Origin: Oceanobacter mangrovi
GTDB taxonomy: Bacteria > Pseudomonadota > Gammaproteobacteria > Pseudomonadales > Oceanobacteraceae
DNA: 64,000 nt
Reading direction: 5' to 3'
Assembly (NCBI RefSeq): GCF_019740315.1
Contig: NZ_JAHXZR010000008.1
Coordinates: 124,001 to 188,000 of the forward strand
The translations under genes and the position numbers were made by a program. The notes below the pieces were generated by a model that was given only the letters and a program-made list of their open reading frames with translations, searched no databases and was not told the origin of the DNA. How positions within the stretch are numbered: the first letter of the stretch is position 1; every line of letters starts with the position of its first letter. Positions 20,507 through 28,375 of this stretch are shown here, piece by piece.

Positions 20507-20952
20507 AAGCCGAACTCATACAAACCATAGCCATCACGGCGTTTAACCAGTGAAAGTGCTGCGCCGTCTCAATGGCGGGCATTAAACCATGAAGACCCCG
20601 GAGGAAACCCGCGGGGGTCAAATTAGCTCATTCAAATCCGGCCCGATTTCGATGAATTTTTTATGACAGCAAGACCAGCCCAGTAAACATCAAGCCCGTC
20701 AGTTTCAGGCGGGTTCACGCCGGAGCAGCAGAGCTGATTCCAATACGGGTCAATTTGGGGGTCAATTTGGATCACCTACAGACGTTGGACGGTCAAAAAT
20801 CCTTGTTTTCACCAGCCCTGACGGCCTCACCAAAATCACAGTAACAGAACTGTCATAATCAGTTTCTAGTTTGCGCTCGTCCATCAAGTGACCATTCAGG
20901 CCAGCCGCACCCAACGACGCCTGAGATAAAAGAACTACCTGGAGAGCATAGA
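20507..20952. other. Non-coding region before the TonB receptor gene
   Basis: 446 bases between divergent genes. It holds a GACCCCG / CGGGGGTC hairpin (about 20594-20620), a perfect 12-base tandem repeat GGGTCAATTTGG twice (20747-20770), and near the receptor the Pho-box-like site at 20839-20857 with a possible -10 TCTAGT at 20865-20870. I see no convincing small gene. Confidence 0.6.
20839..20857 (+). promoter_or_regulatory. Pho-box-like site upstream of the TonB receptor/phytase genes
   Basis: CAGTAACAGAACTGTCATA resembles the PhoB-binding consensus of two 7-base CTGTCAT units 11 bases apart. The second unit is perfect and the first is 4 of 7. A -10-like TCTAGT lies 7 bases downstream, the arrangement of PhoB-activated promoters whose -35 is replaced by the Pho box. 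The presence of a phytase downstream makes phosphate control sensible. Inferred by eye. Confidence 0.5.
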
Positions 20953-23700
20953 GTGAAACCCATGATGAAACCTCTGGCTGTGAGCATTGCTCTGGCCACT
21001 GCCGCTCTGGCCCATGCCGACGGCACTGTTGAAGGCCGCATCGTTGATGCCGCCAGCCAGACTGTTTACAAAGGCGCCGTGGTACGTTTGGAAGAAGCCA
21101 AACGTGAAGTGCTGGCCGAGCAAGGTGGTCGTTTCCGTCTGCCACAGATTCCAGCAGGCAGCTACACCCTCACCATCCGTATGGGTGACAAGGTGATCGA
21201 CAGCCGCACCATCACAGTTGCTGACGATGAAGTGACCAACGCCGCCGTTATTGTTAACGAAGGCAACAACATGATCGACGAGGTTCTGGTCGTTGGCCAG
21301 GCCGCCCAGATGCAGCGTGCGATTGACCGTCAGCGCTATTCTGACCAGATCGTCAGCGCCGTTAACGCCGACGCCATCGGTGAACTGCCGGATGCCAACG
21401 CCGCTGAAGCACTGCAACGTATTCCTGGCCTGTCGATCGAACGTGACCAGGGCGAAGGCCGCTTTGTCCGCGTCCGTGGTATGGGTGCTGACTACAACTC
21501 CGTATCCGTGAATGGTACCCAGATTCCGGCACCAGAAGCCGGTACCCGTTCTGTCGCGCTGGACGTCATCCCATCCAACCTGATCAGCTCACTGGTCGTA
21601 ACCAAGTCACTGACCCCGGATATGGACGCCAACTCCATTGGTGGCGCCATCGAAATTGAAAGTATTTCGGCACTCGACCGCGAAGGTACTTTCTACAGCG
21701 CGGATGTTGAATACAGCCATGTTGAGCTGACGGACGACAACAACCCGAAACTGTCGCTGGGTGGTGGTACAACCTTCGAACTGGGCGGTGATCGTCGTCT
21801 AGGTATTGCTGCCGCTGCCAGCTATGAAAGCCGTGACTTCGGTTCCGAAAACACCGAAACCGGCGGTGCCTGGGACGGTGATGGTCTGGAAGAAATGGAG
21901 ATGCGTGACTACACCATCAACCGTGAGCGTAAAGGCGCTGCCATCAACATCGACTACGAACACGACCTCAATAACGCCTTCCACCTGCGTACCCTGTACT
22001 CAGAGTTTTCTGACGAGGAACAACGTCAGGCACTGGTTGCTGAATTCCTCGATGCCGATGAAGAAACCGAAGCTCGCACCGCTGGTGAAACCGGAGCTGC
22101 AGAAGTGGCCCGTGAGCTGAAAGATCGTACTGAAACCCAGAAAATCACCGCGGTTACCCTGGGTGGCGAGCACTACATTAACGACTGGACCGTTGAATAC
22201 GATCTCGGACTCTCTCATGCGGAGGAAAACGAGCCGGATTCCATGGACAGTGCGGTCTTTACTGCCGACGTTGACAGCATCGGTTTTAACGGTTCCCGCA
22301 AGCCAATTCTGTTTGGCGACGAGCTGTATGATGCGTCCAACTTTGAGCTCGACGAAATCGAACGCGTCAAAAGTAAAACCACCGACGACCTGAATGTATT
22401 CAGCATCGACATCACCCGCGATCTGATGATTGCCGACTACCCGGCACTGATCAAGTTTGGTGGCAAGACCTCCAGCCGTAAAAAGGAAATGGACGTCGAT
22501 ATTCGCAAGTACGAAGCTGACGACGTCTCCATGTCTGACTATGTCGATGGCAATGCCGACTACAGTCTGGGCAAATTTGGCCCGGCACTGAGCAAGAGCA
22601 AGGTCCGTGGCCTGATGAACGCGCTGGCTTCTGATGCTGCCGCCGAAGCAACTGCCGTTGAAGAAGGTCTGGAAGACTCCTTCATCGAGGACTACACCAT
22701 TGAAGAAGACATCAATGCCGCCTACCTGATGGGCAAAATCGAGCTGGATCAGTTGCAACTGATTGGTGGTTTCCGTCATGAAGCCACCAAACAGAAGAGC
22801 AAGGGTTATGAGCTGAGCAACGGCGACCTGTCTCGTATCAATTTCACAAACGACTACAGCCACACCTTGCCAGCCTTGCTGGCCAAGTATGAACTGGATG
22901 CCGACACCCAGGTTCGTGCCGCCTGGACCAACTCGGTGGTACGTCCAACCTTCGAAATGATCCGCCCGAACGTTGTCATTGACGGTGATGAGCTGGAAGC
23001 CGGTAACCCGAACCTGAAAGCGCTGGAATCCAGCAACATCGACCTGGGTATCGAGCACTTTATGGGTAACGCCGGTACGATTTCCGCATTTGCCTTCTAT
23101 AAGAGCATCGATAACTTCGCTTACGAGACCGATGTCTACAACGACGCCTACTACAACGCATTGGCTGGCGAAGACAGCACCACGACCACCACCTATCACA
23201 ACGGCGAATCCGCTACCGTGAAAGGTCTGGAACTGGCGTACTCACAGCAGTTCGACATGCTGCCGGCACCATTTAATGGCCTCTTGCTGGCTGCCAACGT
23301 GACCTTCGTTGACTCCAAAGCCAGGATTTCCAATCAGGATGATGAAGGCACGGTTGAACGCACGATCAGCCTGCCAAAACAGTCTGATACCACCGGCAAC
23401 CTGATGGTCGGCTATGAAAACGACACCATCAGCCTGCGTCTGGCAGCCAACTACAAGTCCTCTTACCTGGATGAAGTTGGCAACTACGAAGACAGCAGCG
23501 AAGACATTCGCCAGGCCGCTCAGACCCAGGTCGACTTCAACGCCTCCTACAAGGTATCCGAGCAGGTCAAGGTTCGCTTCAAGGCTGCCAACCTGACTGA
23601 CGAGCCTTACTACATGTACCAGGGCAGCAACAAGTACAACGCCCAGTACGAAACCTACGGCACCACCTACAGCCTGGGCGTGAGCTTCAACAGCTTCTGA
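20953..23700 (+). CDS. TonB-dependent receptor with carboxypeptidase-regulatory-like N-domain
   Basis: Outer-membrane active transporter of 915 residues. A signal peptide ending ATAALAHA is followed by a carboxypeptidase-regulatory-like beta-sandwich (about 25-95, GTVEGRIVDAASQTVYKGAV). The plug comes next, starting at the TonB-box region IDEVLVVGQ and including AEALQRIPGLSIERDQGEGR and VRVRGMGADYNSVSVNG, then the 22-strand barrel ending in GVSFNSF. This architecture is that of the Xanthomonas/Caulobacter-type receptors. The GTG start is chosen because GGAG lies 8 bases upstream; two in-frame ATG codons follow. The phytase downstream suggests it imports inositol phosphates or another product of phytate breakdown. 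Confidence 0.92.
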   Translation: MKPMMKPLAVSIALATAALAHADGTVEGRIVDAASQTVYKGAVVRLEEAKREVLAEQGGRFRLPQIPAGSYTLTIRMGDKVIDSRTITVADDEVTNAAVIVNEGNNMIDEVLVVGQAAQMQRAIDRQRYSDQIVSAVNADAIGELPDANAAEALQRIPGLSIERDQGEGRFVRVRGMGADYNSVSVNGTQIPAPEAGTRSVALDVIPSNLISSLVVTKSLTPDMDANSIGGAIEIESISALDREGTFYSADVEYSHVELTDDNNPKLSLGGGTTFELGGDRRLGIAAAASYESRDFGSENTETGGAWDGDGLEEMEMRDYTINRERKGAAINIDYEHDLNNAFHLRTLYSEFSDEEQRQALVAEFLDADEETEARTAGETGAAEVARELKDRTETQKITAVTLGGEHYINDWTVEYDLGLSHAEENEPDSMDSAVFTADVDSIGFNGSRKPILFGDELYDASNFELDEIERVKSKTTDDLNVFSIDITRDLMIADYPALIKFGGKTSSRKKEMDVDIRKYEADDVSMSDYVDGNADYSLGKFGPALSKSKVRGLMNALASDAAAEATAVEEGLEDSFIEDYTIEEDINAAYLMGKIELDQLQLIGGFRHEATKQKSKGYELSNGDLSRINFTNDYSHTLPALLAKYELDADTQVRAAWTNSVVRPTFEMIRPNVVIDGDELEAGNPNLKALESSNIDLGIEHFMGNAGTISAFAFYKSIDNFAYETDVYNDAYYNALAGEDSTTTTTYHNGESATVKGLELAYSQQFDMLPAPFNGLLLAANVTFVDSKARISNQDDEGTVERTISLPKQSDTTGNLMVGYENDTISLRLAANYKSSYLDEVGNYEDSSEDIRQAAQTQVDFNASYKVSEQVKVRFKAANLTDEPYYMYQGSNKYNAQYETYGTTYSLGVSFNSF

Positions 23701-23730
23701 TCCAGCCCGGTCAGGGATGACCTCGCCAAC

Positions 23731-23750
23731 CGCTGACACGCTTGTCAGCG
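23731..23750 (+). other. Hairpin between TonB receptor and phytase genes
   Basis: CGCTGACA / TGTCAGCG with a 4-base CGCT loop in the 92-base spacer. There is no T-run, so it may stabilise or process the receptor mRNA rather than stop transcription. Confidence 0.4.
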
Positions 23751-23792
23751 ATTGGCCCATGCACGACTTCGCATATCGTCAGAGAATAGATT

Positions 23793-25706
23793 ATGAAATT
23801 ATTTGCAAACGCCCGTCCCGCCACGCTGGGCGCGTGCAGCCTGCTGGCTGCAGCACTGGCTGGCTGTGCCAGCCAACCAGCCAGCGACAACCATCACTCA
23901 CTGTCCAGCCAGCCTGCCAGCGCCAGAGGTGAACACCTGTTGATGCTGGATGACAGCCACTGGCTGTCAGTTGGCCCGGATGCCCCGATTCAGCTGGGTC
24001 AGCAAGGCAGCAATCGTGCTGACATCTGGCAAGGCAACTGGAGCGGTGAATTTCTCGATGCCAAACAACATGGTGAACAAATCAAGGTCATCAGCCTGGA
24101 TGATCAGCAACGCCTGCACCTGCTGACACTCAACAGCCGTTATGAACTGCAACAGGATGCCCTTGGCCCTGTGGTTACCCAACCGCTGGAAGGCCTGTGT
24201 CTGTACGCGCCACAAGGTGATGCCCTGCAACTGTTCCTGCTGGATGAATCCGCCACCGCCCAACAGCTGATGCTGTCGGTTGACGGCAAGGGCCCCAAAG
24301 CCAGCCTGAAAACCACCCTGCTGCGCAGCTTTGCCACCGCACCTGGCGCCGAATACTGTGTGACGGATGACCAGCGCGACCAGCTTTACATCAGTGAACA
24401 GGCCACCGGTGTCTGGGCCATGAATGCCCGCGCTGAAAGCGATCCGTCCCGTGCCATGATCGATCTGACCCAGCCATTCGGCCACATCCGTGAAGAAGCC
24501 GGTGCCCTGAGCATTCAACAAGGCAGCCTGTGGCTGGCCGAAGCCAAAAGCAACCAGCTGCATCAGTACCGTTTGAGCGATCGTCAGTATCTGGGTAACT
24601 GGCAGCTGCCGGAAGACATCAAGATCGACACCCTGCTGAGCCTCAGCGACGGCAAACTCAGCGGTGCCATGAACAAGCACGACAAGAGCCTGGTCACACT
24701 GCAGCTGCCATCGGTCGCCGCCAGCGTTGATAACAGCCATATCGTCAATATTGCCGCCAGCCAGGAAACCGACCCGGTTGGCACGCTGGGCGATGCTGCT
24801 GACGATCCGGCGATCTGGGTTAACCCACACAACCCGCAACAAAGCCGGGTACTGGGAACCAACAAGAAACACAGCCTCAACGTCTATGACCTGCAGGGCA
24901 AGCAGCTACAGGAACTGGCTGTTGGCCGGGTCAACAACGTCGACGTTCGCCAGGGCTTCAGCCTGCGTGGCAAACCAATGGACATCGCCACCGCCAGCCA
25001 CCGCGACCTGATCGGTATCTCGATGTTCAGCATTGATCCGAAATCCGGCAAGGTTGCTGAAGCCGGTGTGATTCCGACCAGCCTGAAGAGCGTCTACGGC
25101 CTCTGTATGTATAAGAACCAGGCAGGCGACATTTTCACCATTATCAACAGCGAAGATGGTCATTTTGAGCAGTATCAGATCACTGATTCCGCCAATGGCT
25201 GGCAAGGCAAGCTGGTACGTCAATTCGCCGTGGCTACCCAACCAGAAGGCTGCGCCGCTGACGACCGCAACCAGCGCCTGTTCCTTGGTGAAGAAAACCG
25301 TGCCGTCTGGACCCTGGACGCCGAGCCAGATGCCAGCACAGCCATGACCGAGGTTGCTGGCGTTGGTGACGTGCTGGTTGCCGATATCGAAGGTATGGAT
25401 ATCTACCAAACTGCCGATGCCAACTATCTGGTGGTTTCCAGCCAGGGCAACGACAGCTACGCCGTTTATTCTGCTGATGCGCCCTACCAGTACCTGGGTC
25501 GCTTCCGGGTTGGCATGAACGCCGACAAGGGCATTGATGGTGCTTCTGAAACCGATGGCCTGACAGTGACCTCCGCCAATCTCGGCGCGGATTACCCACA
25601 AGGCATGCTGGTTGTCCAGGATGGTCGCAACCTGATGCCGGAACAGAGCCAGAATTTCAAATATGTTGATTGGCGTTCAATCCAGCAGCAGCTGAAGCTG
25701 CGTTGA
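23793..25706 (+). CDS. Beta-propeller phytase lipoprotein, two-domain
   Basis: Calcium-dependent 3-phytases of the beta-propeller family release phosphate from phytate. The 637-residue protein has a lipobox signal (LAAALAGC, Cys near residue 28), so it is membrane-anchored on the periplasmic or outer face. The C-terminal half from about residue 320 matches the family: DDPAIWVNPHNPQQSRVLGT, NKKHSLNVYDLQGK, NNVDVRQGF, EDGHFEQYQ, and DIEGMDIYQ with DGLTVTSANLG near the end, including the acidic Ca and phosphate-site residues. The N-terminal half (about 40-310) is a divergent second propeller, as in described dual-domain phytases. It follows the TonB receptor and ends at a strong terminator. Confidence 0.88.
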   Translation: MKLFANARPATLGACSLLAAALAGCASQPASDNHHSLSSQPASARGEHLLMLDDSHWLSVGPDAPIQLGQQGSNRADIWQGNWSGEFLDAKQHGEQIKVISLDDQQRLHLLTLNSRYELQQDALGPVVTQPLEGLCLYAPQGDALQLFLLDESATAQQLMLSVDGKGPKASLKTTLLRSFATAPGAEYCVTDDQRDQLYISEQATGVWAMNARAESDPSRAMIDLTQPFGHIREEAGALSIQQGSLWLAEAKSNQLHQYRLSDRQYLGNWQLPEDIKIDTLLSLSDGKLSGAMNKHDKSLVTLQLPSVAASVDNSHIVNIAASQETDPVGTLGDAADDPAIWVNPHNPQQSRVLGTNKKHSLNVYDLQGKQLQELAVGRVNNVDVRQGFSLRGKPMDIATASHRDLIGISMFSIDPKSGKVAEAGVIPTSLKSVYGLCMYKNQAGDIFTIINSEDGHFEQYQITDSANGWQGKLVRQFAVATQPEGCAADDRNQRLFLGEENRAVWTLDAEPDASTAMTEVAGVGDVLVADIEGMDIYQTADANYLVVSSQGNDSYAVYSADAPYQYLGRFRVGMNADKGIDGASETDGLTVTSANLGADYPQGMLVVQDGRNLMPEQSQNFKYVDWRSIQQQLKLR

Positions 25707-25749
25707 AACCGCCAAACCGAATCATGATTGCAAGGGAATGACATGTGCT

Positions 25750-25791
25750 GCTGGCACAATACTGATCATTTATTGATCGAATTGTGCCAGC
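25750..25791 (+). terminator. Terminator after the phytase gene
   Basis: Long hairpin: GCTGGCACAAT pairs with ATTGTGCCAGC, with an inner GATCA / TGATC pair, followed by CTTTTGAAG. It lies 43 bases after the phytase stop. Confidence 0.7.
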
Positions 25792-25902
25792 CTTTTGAAG
25801 ATTTGAAGGTTGTTCGTGTTGAGCCAGGCTGGCGTTGCTAAGTTAATAACTGCGAGGCCCATCCACGCTCGTGAAATACATGCTTTCCTTCAAAGCGATA
25901 TT

Positions 25903-25927
25903 GCCGGGGTTTCCCCCGGCTTTTTTT
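25903..25927 (+). terminator. Strong plus-strand terminator with no obvious gene before it
   Basis: GCCGGGG / CCCCGGC with a short loop followed directly by seven T. It lies 112 bases beyond the phytase terminator and faces the minus-strand glutathione peroxidase gene. The roughly 110 bases before it contain no credible ORF, so either it is a back-up terminator or it ends a small RNA. Confidence 0.75.
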
Positions 25928-25947
25928 ATTCCGACGACCCAAACGGG

Positions 25948-26613
25948 TCAGAACACCACTTTAAGATCATCCTCATCCGGCACGCCAAAACTGCTCCAGG
26001 ATTCCACCACCCGGCCCTGCTGATCAATCAGGTATTTATAGAAATTCCAGCGTGGCGCACCCGCCTGTTCAGCCACCGCCTTGAACAGGGGATGGGCATC
26101 CTCTCCCTTGACCGGTACCGGCGCTATCATGGTGAAGGTCACCCCAAAATTCTTGAAGCAAATATCTGCAGCTTCTGCTTCAGTATCCGCCTCCTGATCA
26201 AAACTGTCTGACGCGACGCCAATCACAACCAGTCCCTTATCGGCAAACTGCTCGTGAATCTTTTCCAGATCTTCAAACTGGCCAGTAAAACCGCAATGGC
26301 TGGCAGTATTCACCAGCAACACGGGATGGCCTGCAGCAACCTCACAGAGATTCAACACCTTGCTGCTGTGCAACTGCTTCATATCCTGGTTGAACAGCTC
26401 CGGACAAGCCGCGTTGTTGCCTTGCGCCTGGGAATTGAACGCCAGCAGTGACAGCCACAGCAGCACCAGAGCCATCAGCAAACCAGCTGACAAACGTGAC
26501 AGCGACGGTGCATTCCCGGTTTCCCGGGTAATGGCAATCGCACGACTGCTACGATCAAGTGGCTGGGGGATTCGTTGACGGGTATGTCGGCGCATGCGAG
26601 AGGAGTAAGTCAT
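25948..26613 (-). CDS. Glutathione peroxidase family protein with N-terminal membrane anchor or signal
   Basis: Thiol peroxidase that reduces hydroperoxides. The core has VLLVNTASHCGFTGQFEDLE with the peroxidatic Cys, the family's usual KGLVVIGVASDSF segment and WNFYKYLIDQQGRVV with the conserved Trp. The start ATG is fixed by AGGAGGT six bases upstream (221 residues). Before the core is an unusual 44-residue Arg-rich stretch and a hydrophobic helix LLMALVLLWLSLLAFNSQAQ, so the enzyme is exported or anchored in the inner membrane facing the periplasm. Two extra Cys (ACPELF and LNLCEV) precede the active site. Confidence 0.87.
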   Translation of the reverse strand: MTYSSRMRRHTRQRIPQPLDRSSRAIAITRETGNAPSLSRLSAGLLMALVLLWLSLLAFNSQAQGNNAACPELFNQDMKQLHSSKVLNLCEVAAGHPVLLVNTASHCGFTGQFEDLEKIHEQFADKGLVVIGVASDSFDQEADTEAEAADICFKNFGVTFTMIAPVPVKGEDAHPLFKAVAEQAGAPRWNFYKYLIDQQGRVVESWSSFGVPDEDDLKVVF

Positions 26614-26701
26614 CACGACCTCCTGAAGAACTTTTGTTATACAAAGCCTGTACAACAATAAGCTCAACGCCGATAAAGTCCAACAGTTTTCAGTCTCGGC
26701 A

Positions 26702-26730
26702 TGGCCTGCCTGGGTTCTCCAGCCAGGCCA
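26702..26730. other. Inverted repeat between tcdA and glutathione peroxidase genes
   Basis: TGGCCTGCCTGG and CCAGCCAGGCCA pair with one mismatch around a 5-base loop, directly downstream of tcdA. No T-run in the tcdA direction. Confidence 0.4.
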
Positions 26731-26736
26731 ACCTGC

Positions 26737-27561
26737 TCAGCTCTTTTTACCAGCCGCCTCGGCAATGCGCTTAACCACTCTGGAAGCAGCCACAAACCCA
26801 AAGGTACCTGTCACCATGGTGGCGGAACCAAAGCCGGATGAGCAATCCAGCCGGGTACTGTCGCCGTCGAAGGATTTCATTTGGCAGACGGAGCCATCCG
26901 GTTGCGGATAAACCAGCTGTTCAGTGGAAAAAACACAGGGAATCGAATAATTGCGGGAAGGATTGCGAGAGAAATTATATTCACGTCGCAACAGGGAGCG
27001 CACCTTGCGAGCAAGAGGATCATTGGTGGTTTTGTTGAGGTCGGCAATCTGGATCTGGGTAGGATCGGTCTGGCCACCGGCTGCGCCAGTGGTCACCACC
27101 CGTAACTTGCGACGCTTGCAGAAGGCCAACAACGCCGCCTTGTTCTTGACGCTGTCGATACAGTCAATCACATAGTCATAAGGCGCTTCATCAGCAGCAA
27201 GCAACAGACTTTCCATGTTACTGGCGGTCAGAAAACCTTCGATAGCCGATACCTGACATTCCGGATTGATTTGCAGAATTCGCTCTTTCATGGCCAGTAC
27301 TTTCATCTGGCCAACAGTATTAGCCATGGCATGAATTTGTCGATTGGTATTGGTGACGCAAACATCGTCGAGATCAATCAGGGTAATGGCACCAACACCG
27401 GAACGCGCCAGCGCTTCAGCAGCCCAGGTACCAACACCGCCGATACCAACAACACATACCCGCGCGGCCGCCAGGCGTTGCAGCCCGGCGATACCATATA
27501 AACGGCCTATCCCACCAAAACGGTCGATATAGTCTGGCGTCACCACTACCTCTGATTTCAC
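26737..27561 (-). CDS. tcdA: tRNA threonylcarbamoyladenosine dehydratase TcdA
   Basis: TcdA (CsdL) is an E1-like enzyme that uses ATP to cyclise t6A37 of tRNA to ct6A. The 274-residue protein has FGGIGRLYG, the nucleotide-binding CVVGIGGVGTWAAEALARSG, the E1-type TLIDLDDVCVTNTNRQ, DCIDSVKNKAALLAFC, GAAGGQTDPTQIQIADL and the C-terminal SSGFGSATMVTGTFGFVAA. It matches the Escherichia coli protein along its length. The likely start is GTG at 27561; a GTG nearer the core is possible. It stands alone with no csdA/csdE beside it. Confidence 0.93.
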   Translation of the reverse strand: MKSEVVVTPDYIDRFGGIGRLYGIAGLQRLAAARVCVVGIGGVGTWAAEALARSGVGAITLIDLDDVCVTNTNRQIHAMANTVGQMKVLAMKERILQINPECQVSAIEGFLTASNMESLLLAADEAPYDYVIDCIDSVKNKAALLAFCKRRKLRVVTTGAAGGQTDPTQIQIADLNKTTNDPLARKVRSLLRREYNFSRNPSRNYSIPCVFSTEQLVYPQPDGSVCQMKSFDGDSTRLDCSSGFGSATMVTGTFGFVAASRVVKRIAEAAGKKS

Positions 27562-27615
27562 TGTGATCGAAAACGCCGCAGTATATCAGAGCCCGCAGCA
27601 GCTTCAGAACCAGTG

Positions 27616-28227
27616 TCAGAGCTGTGACACAGAGGAGTTGTCGTTATCGTAACGCAACCAGCGAGCAGTCTGGTTAACCCGACCAAGGGAGACATCTTCG
27701 TTAGTGAAACGTCGCTCCAGTTTACGGCGGTCAAGCTGGGAGATTTCGTTGGTCAGACCCTGACGTAAAACCGGAATCGGCGCAATCCGATCAGTCAACG
27801 CAGCAACCACCATATCCATGAATTCACCGCTCAGGATCGCATGCTCATAGTGATTGATGGTCAGCACAGCAACCTTGCCCTGGCGCTCCAGTGCCAGATA
27901 GTCCCCTTGTTCCAATGGTCCTTTAATCGCACCAAAAAAGGTTTTCATATCTGTGCCGAAACGGTGTAACTGAATATCAGCACCGGAAGAAGACAGCGCA
28001 TCAGTCCAGAGGGTCTGGAAGCGACGCTGGGAAATCTCTTGTTCGGCGACCTTGAACTCAAGCCGATCGCCATCGTGAACCACACCTTTGGCAGCTTCTA
28101 CATCGCTGAGGGAGACAACGAACCACTCCTTACCCAACAGCTCGAACGCACCAAATGATCGTTCACCCGCAGCAAACGCTGGCATAGACACCACCAGCAT
28201 CAGGAACCACGCGGTTATCAGTTTCAT
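27616..28227 (-). CDS. Periplasmic chalcone-isomerase-like protein
   Basis: The product of about 203 residues starts at MKLITAWFLMLVVSMPAFA, a clear signal peptide; the longer upstream frame is not needed. The mature part resembles bacterial chalcone-isomerase-like proteins, periplasmic fatty-acid-binding-type folds of unknown role. Key shared features are DRLEFKVAEQEISQRRFQTL and GPLEQGDYLALERQGKVAVL. The next gene downstream on the map (28376-29599, transcribed first) carries the same domain, with a matching spaced pattern of RRF, LW and KG..L..GD. The pair is therefore a tandem duplication. No catalytic residues can be assigned. Confidence 0.65.
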   Translation of the reverse strand: MKLITAWFLMLVVSMPAFAAGERSFGAFELLGKEWFVVSLSDVEAAKGVVHDGDRLEFKVAEQEISQRRFQTLWTDALSSSGADIQLHRFGTDMKTFFGAIKGPLEQGDYLALERQGKVAVLTINHYEHAILSGEFMDMVVAALTDRIAPIPVLRQGLTNEISQLDRRKLERRFTNEDVSLGRVNQTARWLRYDNDNSSVSQL

Positions 28228-28375
28228 AAAATTACCCGCCAGTATCAGGGTTTGCGTTAACAACACTGACCACATCCCCGTGGCCAAACAGCCTGTTAAC
28301 AACTCACCAAGCTACTTTTCCTGCGATCCATGCAGGATTGTCCTACGTTTCAAGAGTAATTTATAAAATGAACAA

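Noticed and set aside
25810-26211. 133-codon plus-strand ORF over the strong terminator
   Set aside because: It crosses an intrinsic terminator and the antisense of the peroxidase gene; no protein family features.
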